Shown: piece by piece, positions 50,991 to 63,400 of the stretch | How the letters are laid out: each line of letters starts with the position of its first letter | Position numbering within the stretch: the first letter of the stretch is position 1 | From: Anarhynchus alexandrinus | Lineage: Eukaryota > Chordata > Aves > Charadriiformes > Charadriidae | Direction of reading: 5' to 3' | Assembly: GCA_008711295.1 (NCBI GenBank) | Contig: VUYV01000016.1 | Location: 2,376,162 to 2,440,161 of the forward strand | Length of the DNA stretch: 64,000 nucleotides | Made by a program: the position numbers and the translations under genes | The notes under the pieces: model-generated | Told to the model about the DNA's origin: nothing | The model's database searches: none | What the model saw: only the letters and a program-made list of their open reading frames with translations

Positions 50991-53900
50991 TTCACGTGCA
51001 GATCAAGAAGTATATCCAAACTGTTCACTGTGGTTGTGGAGGCATTGCAGTTTTTGATGTGCATACACGGTGAGCAATCATTGTCTGTTTGAACTTGCAT
51101 GTTTTCAGCCATAGAAAAATCAGCTAGCCAAATCCCTGGGTCATGCAAGAAAAGAGCAGCTAAAAAAGGAGACAATTCATTTCAAGAAAAAGGTTTTATA
51201 ACCACTCCAAAAGATGATCCCTGCTTCAATGGAGAAGCAAGACGTTTTGAGCATCAGCCATGGCACTGAAGGAATTATTTATTCTAGGACACAATACTTA
51301 AAGGCAGGCTCCACTCTACTGTGAGACCAACCAGTCTGTACTCCATGGTGACAGGAGTCCAACTCTTTATCTTGAAATGTTGCATGAAGCAGTGGATGTT
51401 AGGGGTTGCAAATGCCTTTAAATGTTCATAATCTTGACAGTGAAATCTGCTAATATGCATATGGTTGATTAAGCTGCCACCTGCATTCTGGCACGAGAAT
51501 ACACGTATTTTTGTTTTTCATGCTACTAAATTTTGAGTAGTTAATGTAACTGCCCCACTGTGTAAAATTTTCTCAAAGGTAAAAATACAGTTTGGTGGGA
51601 GGCTTTTTGTTTGTGTTTTTGTTCTTTTTTTTTCTTTTCCTAGTGGTCTTTAATAATCTAAATTTTTGCTGTTTACATGTTGTTAGCTTGTAGGAATATC
51701 TGAGAGTTTTTCCACATTGCCCCATATGACCTTGACTATCACATCAGTTCAAAAGTTAAAAATAAGAAATAAAAAAATCATGTACTCCTATATTTGTCAG
51801 AATAAGGTTGTTTTGACTCGAACTTGTCTATCTTGTCTTTTATTTTAATGGTTTTTTGCACTGTTTCCCACTAAACTCCAGATACAAAATGGCAAAGGGC
51901 CATTGTGAGTTACTATGTGATATTTCTATTGTTGGTGTTGCATCTTGTGTGAAATAAGTAAATGCTGCTACTGAGAGACTTTCCATTGCCATTAATTATT
52001 TATTATGTTGTGATAACAAAGTTGCTTTCTTAAATCCTAAAAGGAATATGCATTTTTGGAGAGTTTGGAAATTACTGGAGAAGATTCCTGCACAATATGG
52101 CTTGTTCATGCTGTCTCATTTTAGGCAACTAACTTGAGTCCATAAAGTCAGCATCTGAGCTGTTTATAAAAGCCAATATAACATCCACAGGAGTCTTTAG
52201 AGTGCCCAACTGGGACCCTACTTATTTTTATTGATTGCATAGGAGACCTACTCCTGCTAAGGTAGATGATGTGAATATATATCTCTATGGTAATACATCA
52301 AATTAAAGGTAAATAAAGCCCTTTGAAATTTGACAAGGGCCACAAGGTTATTAGTGTTAAATCTGGTTTCTGTGTCATTGATTATAGTGGAAGCTGACCC
52401 AAAACTTAAGATGAGGTACTCGTTTGACATATACACACACGAAGTAGCTATAGCTCTGTAGAAATCAGTCTTATTGTGTGATAGAATGTAATACAAGCCA
52501 GTTAATTGCAGAAGGTAAATATCATACACAGGTGACAACACCAAGTAAACTTTTTTCTTCTAAGAAGGAAAGTCTTATTTTTAATTTTGTTTTCTCTGTA
52601 GTGGTGCCACTTATGGCATATGATTAATGTACATCCGAATTAGTGCTAATAAATAATGCAAGTCACTTTAGTTAATTTTTCTTGCTGAGCATATCTTCAG
52701 CATGAGCAACTCTTAATCAAAGATGAGCATAACATAGAGAAATCAAAGTTGTGAGTTTATTTCACAATGGAGTTTGAATAGTGATGTGATGACAGTTTCA
52801 GTGCTCAAATGAATATTTAGATTTTAAAGATACAGTTCCTTCAGAAGTACATCTAGGCCATGGAAAGACCTTAAAGGTAACAGGATAACATTAGAGAGAC
52901 TGAACTAAGATGGTGGCCTTGCTATTTTTCCTTTTGACCAGAAATAAATATACATTGTCCCTCTTGCTTAGTATTTACATAGTGCCACTGCTTAGTGTAT
53001 ACAAAGTCCCGCTGCACAATCCCACTTGCTTCAGGAGACTGCCAACTGTGTGGCAGAGCAGACATGAGACTATCATGTTGTTCTTCCTTTTAAAGATTCA
53101 ATATTTTTTTTTGCCATAAGTACTTCTGTTGTTATTTGGAAACACTGTGGAAAGTGCATGGAAACTGGTGGTACGTTCCCAAAGGTCTGCTAGAAACACT
53201 GATGTGGAGTTAATTTTCATACCTGACTAGGACTGTAGTACTTCAGGCTCAGGACTGAGTCTGAAGAGGAGGGGGGAAATGGAAATAAGAGGGAACGAGG
53301 AGTTCACATTTTAATTCTCTGTAGGAGTAAAAATATTTCACTTTTATTTTTTTTTAATGCCTATTAAACTTATAACTGTGAATACTTGGATTAAAAATTA
53401 TATGTAATGACTATTTTAGACAATGTCCTTAGGGTGTCTTTATAACTTCGTGATTGCCTGATCTCTCAAGAGGCACTGGCACATCTTAAAATGGAAGCCA
53501 AAGTGTCTGGATAGTTGCTTGATAAATGTTATTAAAAGCATGGAATCCCTGAACTGGAGTCTTCATTACTTGACGATATTTCTGTATTAAGTATGGGACT
53601 GTGGTAAAATGCCTTTTTAAAACACACGGTAGATGATAAGAATTAATTGATCTTAAAATATACATTTCATCTACAGCCTGGTTTATGCATACATGGTAAT
53701 TCTCATAAGAGAAAGACGGGCCCAAAGGAAAGCGAGAAGTTTGTTTGACGAGCTGTGGAGGAGGCATAGCATGTTCCCTTAAGCTCGCTTATCCCTAGAA
53801 CTTGTAGGGAAACTCATGTCCACCTCCTTGTTAAGACGTCCTCTACACTCTGCTTCCCAGCAAGTGAGCTATAGCTTCCTGAGAAGACATTCCTTATTTC

Positions 53901-54373
53901 CATGTCATGCTGCAAAAAGGGGCAATGTGGAGCCCAGAGGTAATAATTTGCTGAAAGAATTTCATCCATCTGAGAAGAGAGTTAAGTCACTACCTCCTGT
54001 TTTTGTCTTCATCCCTGTTATTAATCAGATACCAAGAGAGCCTTGGAAGAAATTCAAGGGAAAATGAAGGCAAGCTACAGCATTGCTGTATCCTTCTTGT
54101 GACTCCCAGTAGGATTTTCACTGCACTTTTCTCTGTCCTAAATGTTATGTTGAATGTTACTCCTACTTCTCATAATTTCTTCAAAATAGGTATTTTTTGC
54201 AGAAACTAACTGCAGGCTGACAGTAACTTACTGCACTACTGTAAATGGTAGGTGCTTTGTAAAAACCAAGAGAGTGGACGTTTTCCTCTGTACATGAAAA
54301 ACAGAAGAAAACCTATTTCATACTTTAGCTGTGTAGAATCGCTCTTACTCGTGGCTTGGCAGAAACACCAAGA
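50991..54373. other. Non-coding sequence
   Basis: No gene is recognised. It contains a 26-nt palindrome at 53241-53266 (see findings) and T-rich runs near 51600 and 53340. Frames of about 90 codons on the minus strand (52257-52544, 53486-53767) show no motifs. Confidence 0.6.
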
Positions 54374-54412
54374 TTATTTATTTATTTATTTATTTAGTTA
54401 GTTAGTTAGTTA
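54374..54412. repeat. Compound tetranucleotide microsatellite (TTTA)n(GTTA)n
   Basis: About five to six ATTT-phase units change abruptly to four GTTA units. The single-base unit change in a compound array indicates a point mutation that then spread by slippage. It is a good candidate for length polymorphism. Confidence 0.9.
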
Positions 54413-54816
54413 CCAGTGAAACCAAAGGGAGTTCTAGTATTGACTTTTTTTTTGAGTCAAATGTAGTCCAGGGCTTGGATTTCAGTACAGGCCTGATTCC
54501 AAGCTAAGTAGCTCACTGCACTACACTAATGCATGTGTGACTTCTTCAGTTTTCTCAGGTTTTCCTACACCTAATGGTAAAGCTTTGCAGCACACTATAT
54601 CAATACTGACAATGGTCAGGCATGAAATGTTGTAGTTATCAGCACAGCATGTAAAATGTCGCATTACAGGAATATGCTTTGCTCATGGCATTTGATGTGT
54701 TCTGTAGTACAGCGAGCATTTAATAGTCTACTTTATTTTGTTACCTTTTTCTTAATTATTTTTTAACCAATAAAGAATCTATTTTTTAAAGAAAAAAGTT
54801 TCCTTAAGCATGTCTT

Positions 54817-54886
54817 CATATATAGATAGACGTGTGTATGTATCTGTGTATTTATGTAGCTATGTTTGTATGCATATGTGTATATT
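54817..54886. repeat. Degenerate GTAT/TGTA-rich microsatellite-like stretch
   Basis: Imperfect gtatgtatctgtgtattt and tatgtttgtatgcatatgtg units, too diverged for a clean repeat count. Confidence 0.65.
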
Positions 54887-55084
54887 CAGTAACAAGAAAT
54901 GCAGACCCTTCACCTTTTCTGTTATCTCTCTGCATTTCTTGACATGAATTTTTCTCTTCTGAAGCACTAGTAAATTGGATTCACTGGTGAACATTCTTGG
55001 TTCAGACAAGAGTGGTCATGGCTCAACTTTTCAAAAAGAAACCTAAATTTAGATTCCTGTATTAATACGTGTATAGTTACCTGT

Positions 55085-55180
55085 AATTTCAGTGGGGGTG
55101 GTGTACGTTCAACACCTTGGAAATCAGGTCACTGTTTAAGGGCCTAAATATGAATAAGATGCCTAAGGTCGAAGATTTTG
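55085..55180 (-). repeat. Ancient amniote repeat, left part of composite with the SINE-like block
   Basis: It reads tttcagtgggggtggtgtac, then caacaccttggaaatcaggt, then agggcctaaatatgaataag and atgcctaaggtcgaagattt. It parallels the old amniote block 'tcagtgggagt...cagcacctctgaaaatcaggcc...ggtgcctaaatatgg...'. That block often runs straight into a 'tgacttgcccaaggtcaca' block, as it does here. The minus orientation is inferred from the adjoining block. Confidence 0.55.
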
Positions 55181-55285
55181 GCTTTAGTGAATTGCCTCAG
55201 GTCACAGAGTGAATCAATGGCAGAGTCAGCATTAGCAGCCAAATCTTCTCACAGTCAGGCACAGTTTACTATGCTTAGCCAACCC
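55181..55285 (-). mobile_element. MIR-like (tRNA-derived) SINE remnant
   Basis: The plus-strand text gtgaattgcctcaggtcaca, gagtgaatcaatggcagagt, cagcatt ... actatgcttagcc matches the reverse complement of the MIR/CORE-SINE body ('tgacttgcccaaggtcacacag...gtaagtggcagagc...gggatt...aaccactatgct'). It is diverged and inactive. No target-site duplications can be made out. Whether it belongs to MIR proper or a sauropsid relative cannot be decided by eye. Confidence 0.65.
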
Positions 55286-58020
55286 ATAAATATGTCTGTA
55301 TATGCCTCAATGTACATAATTAATTCAGTCCATGGTGTCTTAGCGCTTACGCCTTCTGTACTGTGTCATGGCTGAAGGCAACATTGCATTTTCATTAAAA
55401 CCTCTGCAGCCCTGCTGCTGACTTCACTCAGGTCACAACATTATAGCTGAGAGTCAAATTTGACCTGAAGTACGCTTACAAAACAACATCTGCTATTTTC
55501 TGCAGCTCTTTCCTCCATTTGTGAAGTATTCAACTTTATGAGGAAACTAAGGTATTTATGTTAAAAAAAAAACCAAAAACTTTTGGCACGGGAGTAAAAG
55601 GTATCAGTGAAGCGCACTATGCTGCATGCTTCTCAAAGAACAGAAACCATAGCTTTCATTTTACAGAGGAGTGTTTGTTTAACTACTGGAGGTTATCCCA
55701 GTGGCAAGTTCATCCTTATTTGATAATAATGAAACATAAGTTTGATGTATTTGCTTGAGTAAGATTGCCATCTGGTAAATAATATGTTTTGTGAGTGTTT
55801 ATAACAATCACGGTTTAAGCCAAAATTGACTTATCATGATTGCTGCAAATAATACTGCAATGTCCTGACTTAGCTTGATATTTTTTCTTTGTTTAGTGGA
55901 GAAAATGTATTTTAAGGGCTTCTTGTATTTATTTTTTTTAAGTATTTTGTGCAGTATAAATCGTGCATTTTCAAAAGCAATGATTATAGCTGATTATTCT
56001 CTGTACTGTAGCTCTAAAGAAGAAAAAGGTTGTTTATGTACTTGTTAAGTATTGTTATATGTATTTAGGCTTTTGATTTTAGGTTGACTGTAAATTATTC
56101 TTTTTGAATTTTGGACTAGAAAGGGTTTGGATTTTATGTTTTTGGATTTTTTTCTAAACATTTCAGTTCCAGTGAAGGAAGTAAGTTCAGTACTTTTCTG
56201 TCTTGGGAAAGAGAAGTTCCATAAGGCGTGCCAGATCTGTATCATTCCAAGACTGCCCAGGAATGTCATCTTCATTTCTTAAATGTGATATAATCTGAAT
56301 GAAAAAAAAAGTTCAAGAAATTCTGTAACTTCTTAGAGTTCCTGTTCATTTCCTTTAACATAGTACAAGTCAAAGATATCACATTGACTTGAAAAAAGGA
56401 CAGGAGTTCTGTCTTTTACTAGCTCAAGAAAATGTATTTACCAATAGTACAAACTTTCTCACACCATCTTAATGGTTGGATTCAATGCAGGAAACGGTGG
56501 TAAAAGATTGGCTCTTTCCGTTCATTTTCTCTTCTCAGACTGTTTTCCAGCTACTGCCAACTATAGTGTTGTAAGATTTTTGTACAGTTTTTATTTTTGC
56601 AATGTGGACATCTGTCCAGTGGGAACAGAAGTGAGAATTTCAGAGTTTAATGGAAACCTGATAACTCAGTTATGAAAATGCTAATTAAGGCATATTTAAA
56701 TGAGGCCTTTACAAATGATAGTTTTTATGACTAAAATCCCTTCCCACTTATCATCTGCTCAAATGACTGATGTAAAAAATTAACTGTTAAATTTGAAAAC
56801 AAAAAGACTATAAGAGTGAGGAATTGTACACCTATTTCAGTGTCACTGATTTCTTTACATTTACATGTGCTATTCTGTGCTTTGAAAAAATTATATTAAG
56901 TAAAATGATGCATTTCAAGGTTCTGTCCTATTTCTATGTTTGCTAGTATGCGTTATCTCTCAGGCACTTAGGACTTTCAGATATTCAAACTTCCATCAGT
57001 TTCTTCATATATGGAGTATTTATGGTACTGGGAATTATATCCTTAAATGGTGTGGATCCATAGATCCAGAAGTGTGGGAGAGAGCCACTGTGGGAAAAAA
57101 AATGTTCTTTCTTAAGCAGAAGCTGTTGGATCTTTGTAGATGAATAAATACAAGCACTTTTCTACATCTTTTCCACAGTGTGGCTAACAACCCACTAGTG
57201 CAGTGTGATTTTTCTGAATTAGACTCCATTTCACACTCCCCTTTCTGCCTGTCAAAGAGGTGTCAACTTCCAATAGAGACTGATGCTACAGAAGTCTCTG
57301 TAGAGTTTTGAGTCCTCAAACTGCTTCTTAAAGAAAGATTTAAAGTGTGCTCCCCAATCTAGGGCATTCACTAATTCCTTCTGCATGAAGGACATCCTGA
57401 AAATATTGAGCCCGCCTACTGTATTTTAGTCTGGAAAGGGTGACCTGTATGTGCCACTTTTACCAAAGGAGGATAAAGTTCTGCCTCTTTGTCTCTCTCT
57501 CCTCTTTCATCAATTGCTTATGAAAAAAAGCCTTCTGCTTAGCACAATGGATTTAATAGACATGTTTTCTAACAAATAATTTTTTTTAAGGCTCTTAATT
57601 GCTTATTTTCCTACATATTGAGTGGTTCTGCAAACCAAATGGGACAAAACAATGTACAGAATATAGGCTGCAAGTTTTAGAGCAGGTCTTTTTGTTTTAC
57701 CTTACACATAAAAAAAAATAAATATCTGTACTGGATATTCATTCTGTACAGGACACACTAAAACAGGGGTGAGTCCCAGGGTATGGAAAACTTTTTGTTT
57801 CTGATCAAACTTGTTCCCCTTGTGGAACTTGGTTTTTTTTTTTCTTTCTTTCTTGAAAACTCTTGGTGAGCCCAAGAAACCTCAATGTGTTGCAGCATTA
57901 TCAGCATGTGATAACATTTTGATACAGCTCTGATGGCATTCTGATACAGATTCATTATATTGAATTATTGCTTTAATTAACATGGTGAATCTGTACTGCC
58001 ATGACAGATGACACATAGAA
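55286..58020. other. Non-coding sequence
   Basis: No gene is supported. There are short A/T-rich frames only. A T-rich run lies near 57832-57855. Confidence 0.6.
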
Positions 58021-58024
58021 GACA

Positions 58025-58295
58025 AAGGTGTAATGAGAGTCAAAGGAATGGAAGCTGAAACTAGATAAACTCCAGCCAGAAATAAATAGCAAGTTTTAAA
58101 GAGAATTCCTAAAACCATTTACCAGGGAATGAATTATTTTCCTTCACTGGAATGAGTTAAGAAGAAATAGCTGTCTAAAATGACTTGCTCTGCCTCAAAT
58201 AGAGGCTGTAGTTGCAAAAGAGTGAGGTTTTGTGGCTCATGGCATACAGATGTCATAGAAGCTGATGCTGTTTCTGCTCTTAAAGATTTCTGAAC
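58025..58295 (+). mobile_element. Old CR1-type LINE, 3' end
   Basis: Block by block the text follows the 3' part of older sauropsid CR1 elements: ggaagctgaaactagataaa ctcc, agccagaaataaatagcaag, catttaccagggaatgaatt, gctgtctaaaatgacttgct ctgc, gagtgaggttttgtggctca, and finally gaagctgatgctgtttctgc tcttaaagatttctga. The last block corresponds to the element's 'agatgatcataatggtcccttctggccttaaaatctatga' end. The element is therefore on the plus strand and ends near 58293. It has lost all coding capacity here. The comparison is to recalled CR1 sequence patterns, so the subfamily is not named. Confidence 0.7.
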
Positions 58296-60469
58296 GCTCA
58301 ACAATGTGCCGTTAATGTACATGCACAGCTTTTGGTATAGAGAGATACATCCAGGACTAAAACAAGCATTAAATTGTTTAAAGAACATTTTCAGACCTTT
58401 TCGCAGCATTCCCCTTCATCTAGAAACAGAAGCGTACATTGTGTGAATGCATATGCATAGGATCGACAACCCTCATATTTGTTTGTTTGACACTTCAGTG
58501 CAATAGCAGTACTAAACCGTGGTCGTTGTTAGTAATTAATGGGATTAGATATTTAAGTCATTGTTGTCACTGGTTTGGATAACCGACACTTTATATTTTA
58601 ATCTCTTTAATGTCAGAAGTGGAATTTTTGTATTACCCTAAAACAAAATGTATGACTAGATTAAATAAGTAGAAGGCATTAGCAAACAGCAATTAGTTTA
58701 TGTATTATTATCAGTAATAGCAGGAAAGTCTGTGATGTGCACGTCTGTATATATTCACCCATTAATAGTCAAGGAAAAATAAGTGTGTACAAGAACTGTT
58801 AATGTTTTCAAACTAGAGCTGTGTGGAGTATTTTTTCTGCAAATGTCTTTACAGCAGTGAATTTGTTCTATTTTGACCCAAAGTGCATCAGGTTTTCAGT
58901 TCATCTCATGTATTTTTATATCTGGAGAGGGAGCAGAGCCTGGCATGAATCTATATGAAGTCCCTATCACTGTTCTTCTAACTTGTACCAAGACCAAAAG
59001 ACTAATGCTCAAAAAGGCTGAAGTTGAAAGTGTAACCACAGAGATCCGGAGAGAAGTGCTCAGAGGGTTGGAAAATTGTGGCTGGTGATCAAGAGGATTT
59101 TGATTAAAAAGCACTTTATGTAACATCTTCCATACACTGATAAATGTTCAGCTGTAAAAGCTCTCCAGGAATGAATTCCGTCTAATAATGTTTGTTTATT
59201 TTTACCTTATTTTAAGAGCAAACCTCAATTACACATCTGCCAAAGGAAGGGAGAGCATTTAGTCCACTTGTTAGTGGCTTTAGGATTTGATGAAGGGCTT
59301 TAAAGGGAACTTGAAAGCTAAGTTGCTCTTGACATTTTGGTTTACTCAGAACTTAATATATCTGTATTTTTGGAAAGGCTTGACGATGGGAGACACTTTT
59401 TTCCATCTTCCAATATCTGGCAGGCTTCTTAGGGTGTTTTGAAGAACCTTCAATGTGCAACTGACAGCTGCAGAATGCAAGTATGGTTGTTTGGAGTAGT
59501 AAATTAGAGATTGTTTCACCAGATAAAGCCTCTGAAGATTACAGAAGCTTCAGAAAACAGTTGATCGTCTATGTTCTATATTTTGCCTTCCATCAACATG
59601 CACGGAAACATCCCGCATCTCATACACCTGGGTCTCTGAGGAACTGGGTCTGTGAAATCAGGCTGGAGAAGCAGGCTTCCTACACGTTCCTATTGCCGAC
59701 TGGTGTAAACTAGTCAGAGGAATGACACTGCTGTTGCGGGTGATAAGTGAAAAGAAAGGAAAGACATGCAATTCTGAAGGCTTGTGGGAATGTCACAGCT
59801 GTTCCCAGAGTACCTGTCCCCTTTCTGTCACTGGTGTTTCTATCCTGTGATTAGAAGCAAGTCTGGTAACAGGAGCCTCCTGGCTGCATTGGAACACAGT
59901 AGCACAAGTGCCCCCTCCTTTCAGTTCCTCCTGAACTTTGTATTGAACTTATGATTGCAGGCTCTGTTTTTTTCAGCTTGATCTCAGGTCACGTACCTGT
60001 AGCTACTCTCAAAAGTCACTCAGTAACCTAAGGTAAAGAAGGCAGCCAATTGTCAGGTTGAATCTCATGGTGTGAGTGTCTGACCAGGTTTCTGTGCACT
60101 GGCCTGGGAGTAGTCTCTGACTAGCTTCTAGGTAAGGCTAAATGTGTTGGATTTGTGTTTTAAACACCTGTCTGGATTATGGTATGCCTATCCTGTCTGA
60201 GACAAAAGTTCCTTGCTAGCTAACACTGTTGCTGTTGTGATTTATTGCACAGCCAAACGGCCAAGCTCAAGACAACATTGATCAAAAGTGTGGTGGTGTC
60301 TCAGGTTTTGAATTGACTTACCCACTACGTCTAAAGTAGACCTGGTCTATCTAAAGCCGACATGTACTAGCTTTCTGGGATAAAAGCTAATTGTTCAAAA
60401 AAAGGCTGACTTTGAGGAAGATTAAGTTGTCTAGAAAATATAAGAGATCAGAACGAGTCAAATGGGTGC
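58296..60469. other. Non-coding sequence
   Basis: No gene is recognised. Opposite-strand frames of 71 and 76 codons overlap at 58873-59126. The rest has no structure that I can see. Confidence 0.6.
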
Positions 60470-60484
60470 TTTTTTTTTTTTTTT
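60470..60484. repeat. T15 homopolymer
   Basis: Fifteen T followed by agtgag. Confidence 0.85.
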
Positions 60485-63400
60485 AGTGAGAGTCTGTCAT
60501 TATTTCTTTTTTCTTGTTTGCTGTGGGTTTGGTTCTTAATGATAGAGCCAGGTGCCAACAGCAAGTGATTTGCATAGCTTGTTATGGAGCTTGATCAGCA
60601 TCGCAGCTGTTACTGCAGTTCTGGATCACTCTAGCTTATGCCAAACTTGCTGGTTTGAAATCAGCACAGCATGCAGATCATATTGCTGATGTCTCTGAGG
60701 AAGCTATCCCAGCGAATCTTAGGAAATAGCTTCTTCCATTCTTCTCCTGGTGGTGCCTGTTCCTCGCCTTACACTTGCATTATTTCAGGAATCTTCCATA
60801 GTAGAGAATGGACTGTATTCCAATGCACGCAGTGCTGGGAATTTGACTTAGGTAATACAAGCCTCCTCCATCAATATCTGGCCCAACAGCTTGACTCAGG
60901 TTTTGTATCATGTATAGTCACTAATACAAGCTTGCTGTAGTCCAACCCAATTAATCCAGTATAAATCGGGCTGCAAATTCTATTTTGGTGTAGATTAAAA
61001 AAACTCAACAGGTCAACTTCAGATTAGCAAATTAATCATTCTTGTCTGGTCGTGACCTACGTGATTTTTTGTTCCCTTAAAATGCTGCTTGGTATTTTGT
61101 GGTCACCATACACAAACTCCAGTGGGAAAAAAAGGTGCAGTAACAACTTAGCAATTTCTTGCATCTCTAAATAAATGTTGTCTCTTTAGTAAACTTGATT
61201 ACTTCTCATGCTTTTACATAAGGAACTAGTAAAAATTGTGTCAACAGTGTCTGTTTAAAGAGAAATGTTACACTGTAACCTTTTGAATACTGAGAAATTT
61301 CATGTAAAGCAAGAACATCTTGACAGGGTATAACTGCACATTTATTCAAAATAAAATGATCATTTATTAAGAAAACAATGTCTGCTGGTGGTAACCCCGT
61401 TCTGATTTTCTAAATTAGCCCTTCTCCAAAACAGGCTCATTATCTAGGAAATGACTGCTGCTACTAGACTATCTGAAGAAAATAGGCACAAGTAGAAGTA
61501 AGAATATTATTATTATAGCAGCTCCCAGTAGTGCTGCTACCATTAAGGTTCTGTCAGAATTGTCATGGGAAGGCTCCTCTTTTCCGATCATTTTTATTTT
61601 TACATGACTATAAAAACTGGGGCTGTATAGGAAACTTGCATGTAAGGTCTGAGGCTGGCAGCGTGTTTGCTTTGAACAGGTCTTGAAAAATAACTTGATA
61701 CCACAAAAGTAGATGTTCTTCGATTCCTATGATCATGTTAAGGCATGGATCTTGAGCTACCTGGTTTTTCTTTTATGAAACAGAAGGTGCTTATGGTACA
61801 CTAAATCTACCCATTTTATAATTTTCATCTCTGTTTGATCTCTGCCTGTCTTTCTCATCTTCTCACAAGCTGGGATTCTGTTAGTGTATATGTTCAAGGC
61901 AGTGGCATAGGCAGGTTGGTAAAAATGCAAATGTGACCCTGCTGACATCAACTGGAGTTTACTGTTGACATCACTGGACGTCAGGATTTTGCTCTGCCAA
62001 GGAAGGTTAGTGTTGATTGATATGATTTTGAATGACTGAAGTTTTCAAGCTCACAAGCAGCTCATAAAGCAAACGAAATACACAGCAAAAGTCTTGTTGA
62101 TTATTTATTTATGCAGTTCAGCTGGAATGAGTTACAGTGTTTCTTACTATGCTGATTAAAATATTTACCCTATTTGGTAAAAGTAGTGAAACGTTAGCTA
62201 TATTCTTTGAAACTGACAAAGACCTCTCGGGAGTCCAGCGTTGCAACACAGGGAGATCAGCAAAACATGCACCCGTGATCTTGTTGTATACGCACAAGTG
62301 CTGTTTGTGAAAGCAAAGTGTTTGCTGTTTGTTGGCTCCTCCCTGGCTGATGTGAAATAACGTGGGGGCCTTGGTGTGCAATACTCACTTGTTGAATGTC
62401 AGTTTTGTGGGGTGAAAAAAGTCCTTGTAATTGATACTCTAATTAATGTTTTTGTAAAAAGAACCGAGGATTGAATGGATCTGAAAACTGATCTACCCTT
62501 GTGGCTATAAAAGTGACCCCTCCAAGGAAGAGGAGCATTGACAGGAGAGGAAGGGGGGCGGGAAGCCACACTGACGGCTCGCATTATGTCTGCTCTGTGG
62601 ACAGACAGCAAGCGCAGCACCATCAGTGTGCCTGTTAGCTTGATATCTTTATGAAATCTGAATTTGTGATGGGTCACTTTCTGAGCCTCTTGCTTTTTTT
62701 AGCTGAAGATCTCTCCTTCCAACTACTAGCCAAGTAGGTGGATGCTTTTATAGTTAAACAGTCCTGTTCCAAATATTTCCTGACTGAATTTTTCACAGGG
62801 GCTGAGGAGGGATCTGCAGTGCTGCCTCGCACTGGGAGGGAGCAGTGCTCGGGAGCAATGCACCGAACCACAGGCACAGCCTGGGCACGTGCTCAAGGAA
62901 AGGTTTAAGCTCATGGGAAGAAAAGTTCATAATTCATCTCCTTCATGCTTAGTGCTGCCTGCCCAAATAGCGGGTATTGGCATGGAGGGGAGAAGAGCCC
63001 ATGCTTCCCTCCTGCGTAGGCTGTGCAGAGCATGTGTAGCCTTGTAGTCCATCTCTGTGGGCCAGCATGGCCACATAGCATGGGGAGGAAGAGCAGTCAG
63101 TCTCCCAGAGAAGGGATGTCTTCCTTACTGGAGTTCAGAGTCAGGAATGGGATGGTGGTGGTGACCCCAGGCTTAGCTGTGTTACATAGAGACGTGCCTG
63201 GCAAAGCCTTTCTGGAAGTGCGACCCAGCTCATGCACTTTCTCATGGAGAACAGGAATTTTGTAGCTGTATTAATTCTAAGCAGAGGCTCACACTGTACA
63301 GGGCTTCAGTTGTCTGGACGGCATTTGGTTTGTTCTTGTTATGCAACAGTATAGCGATGCAAGTACCAGCAAAATGCAAGTTTGTATTTTGTCTAATTAT

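Noticed and set aside
62702..62728. gaagatctctccttccaact, considered as a CR1 3' end.
   Set aside because: The characteristic attctatga units do not follow and no upstream CR1 text is present.
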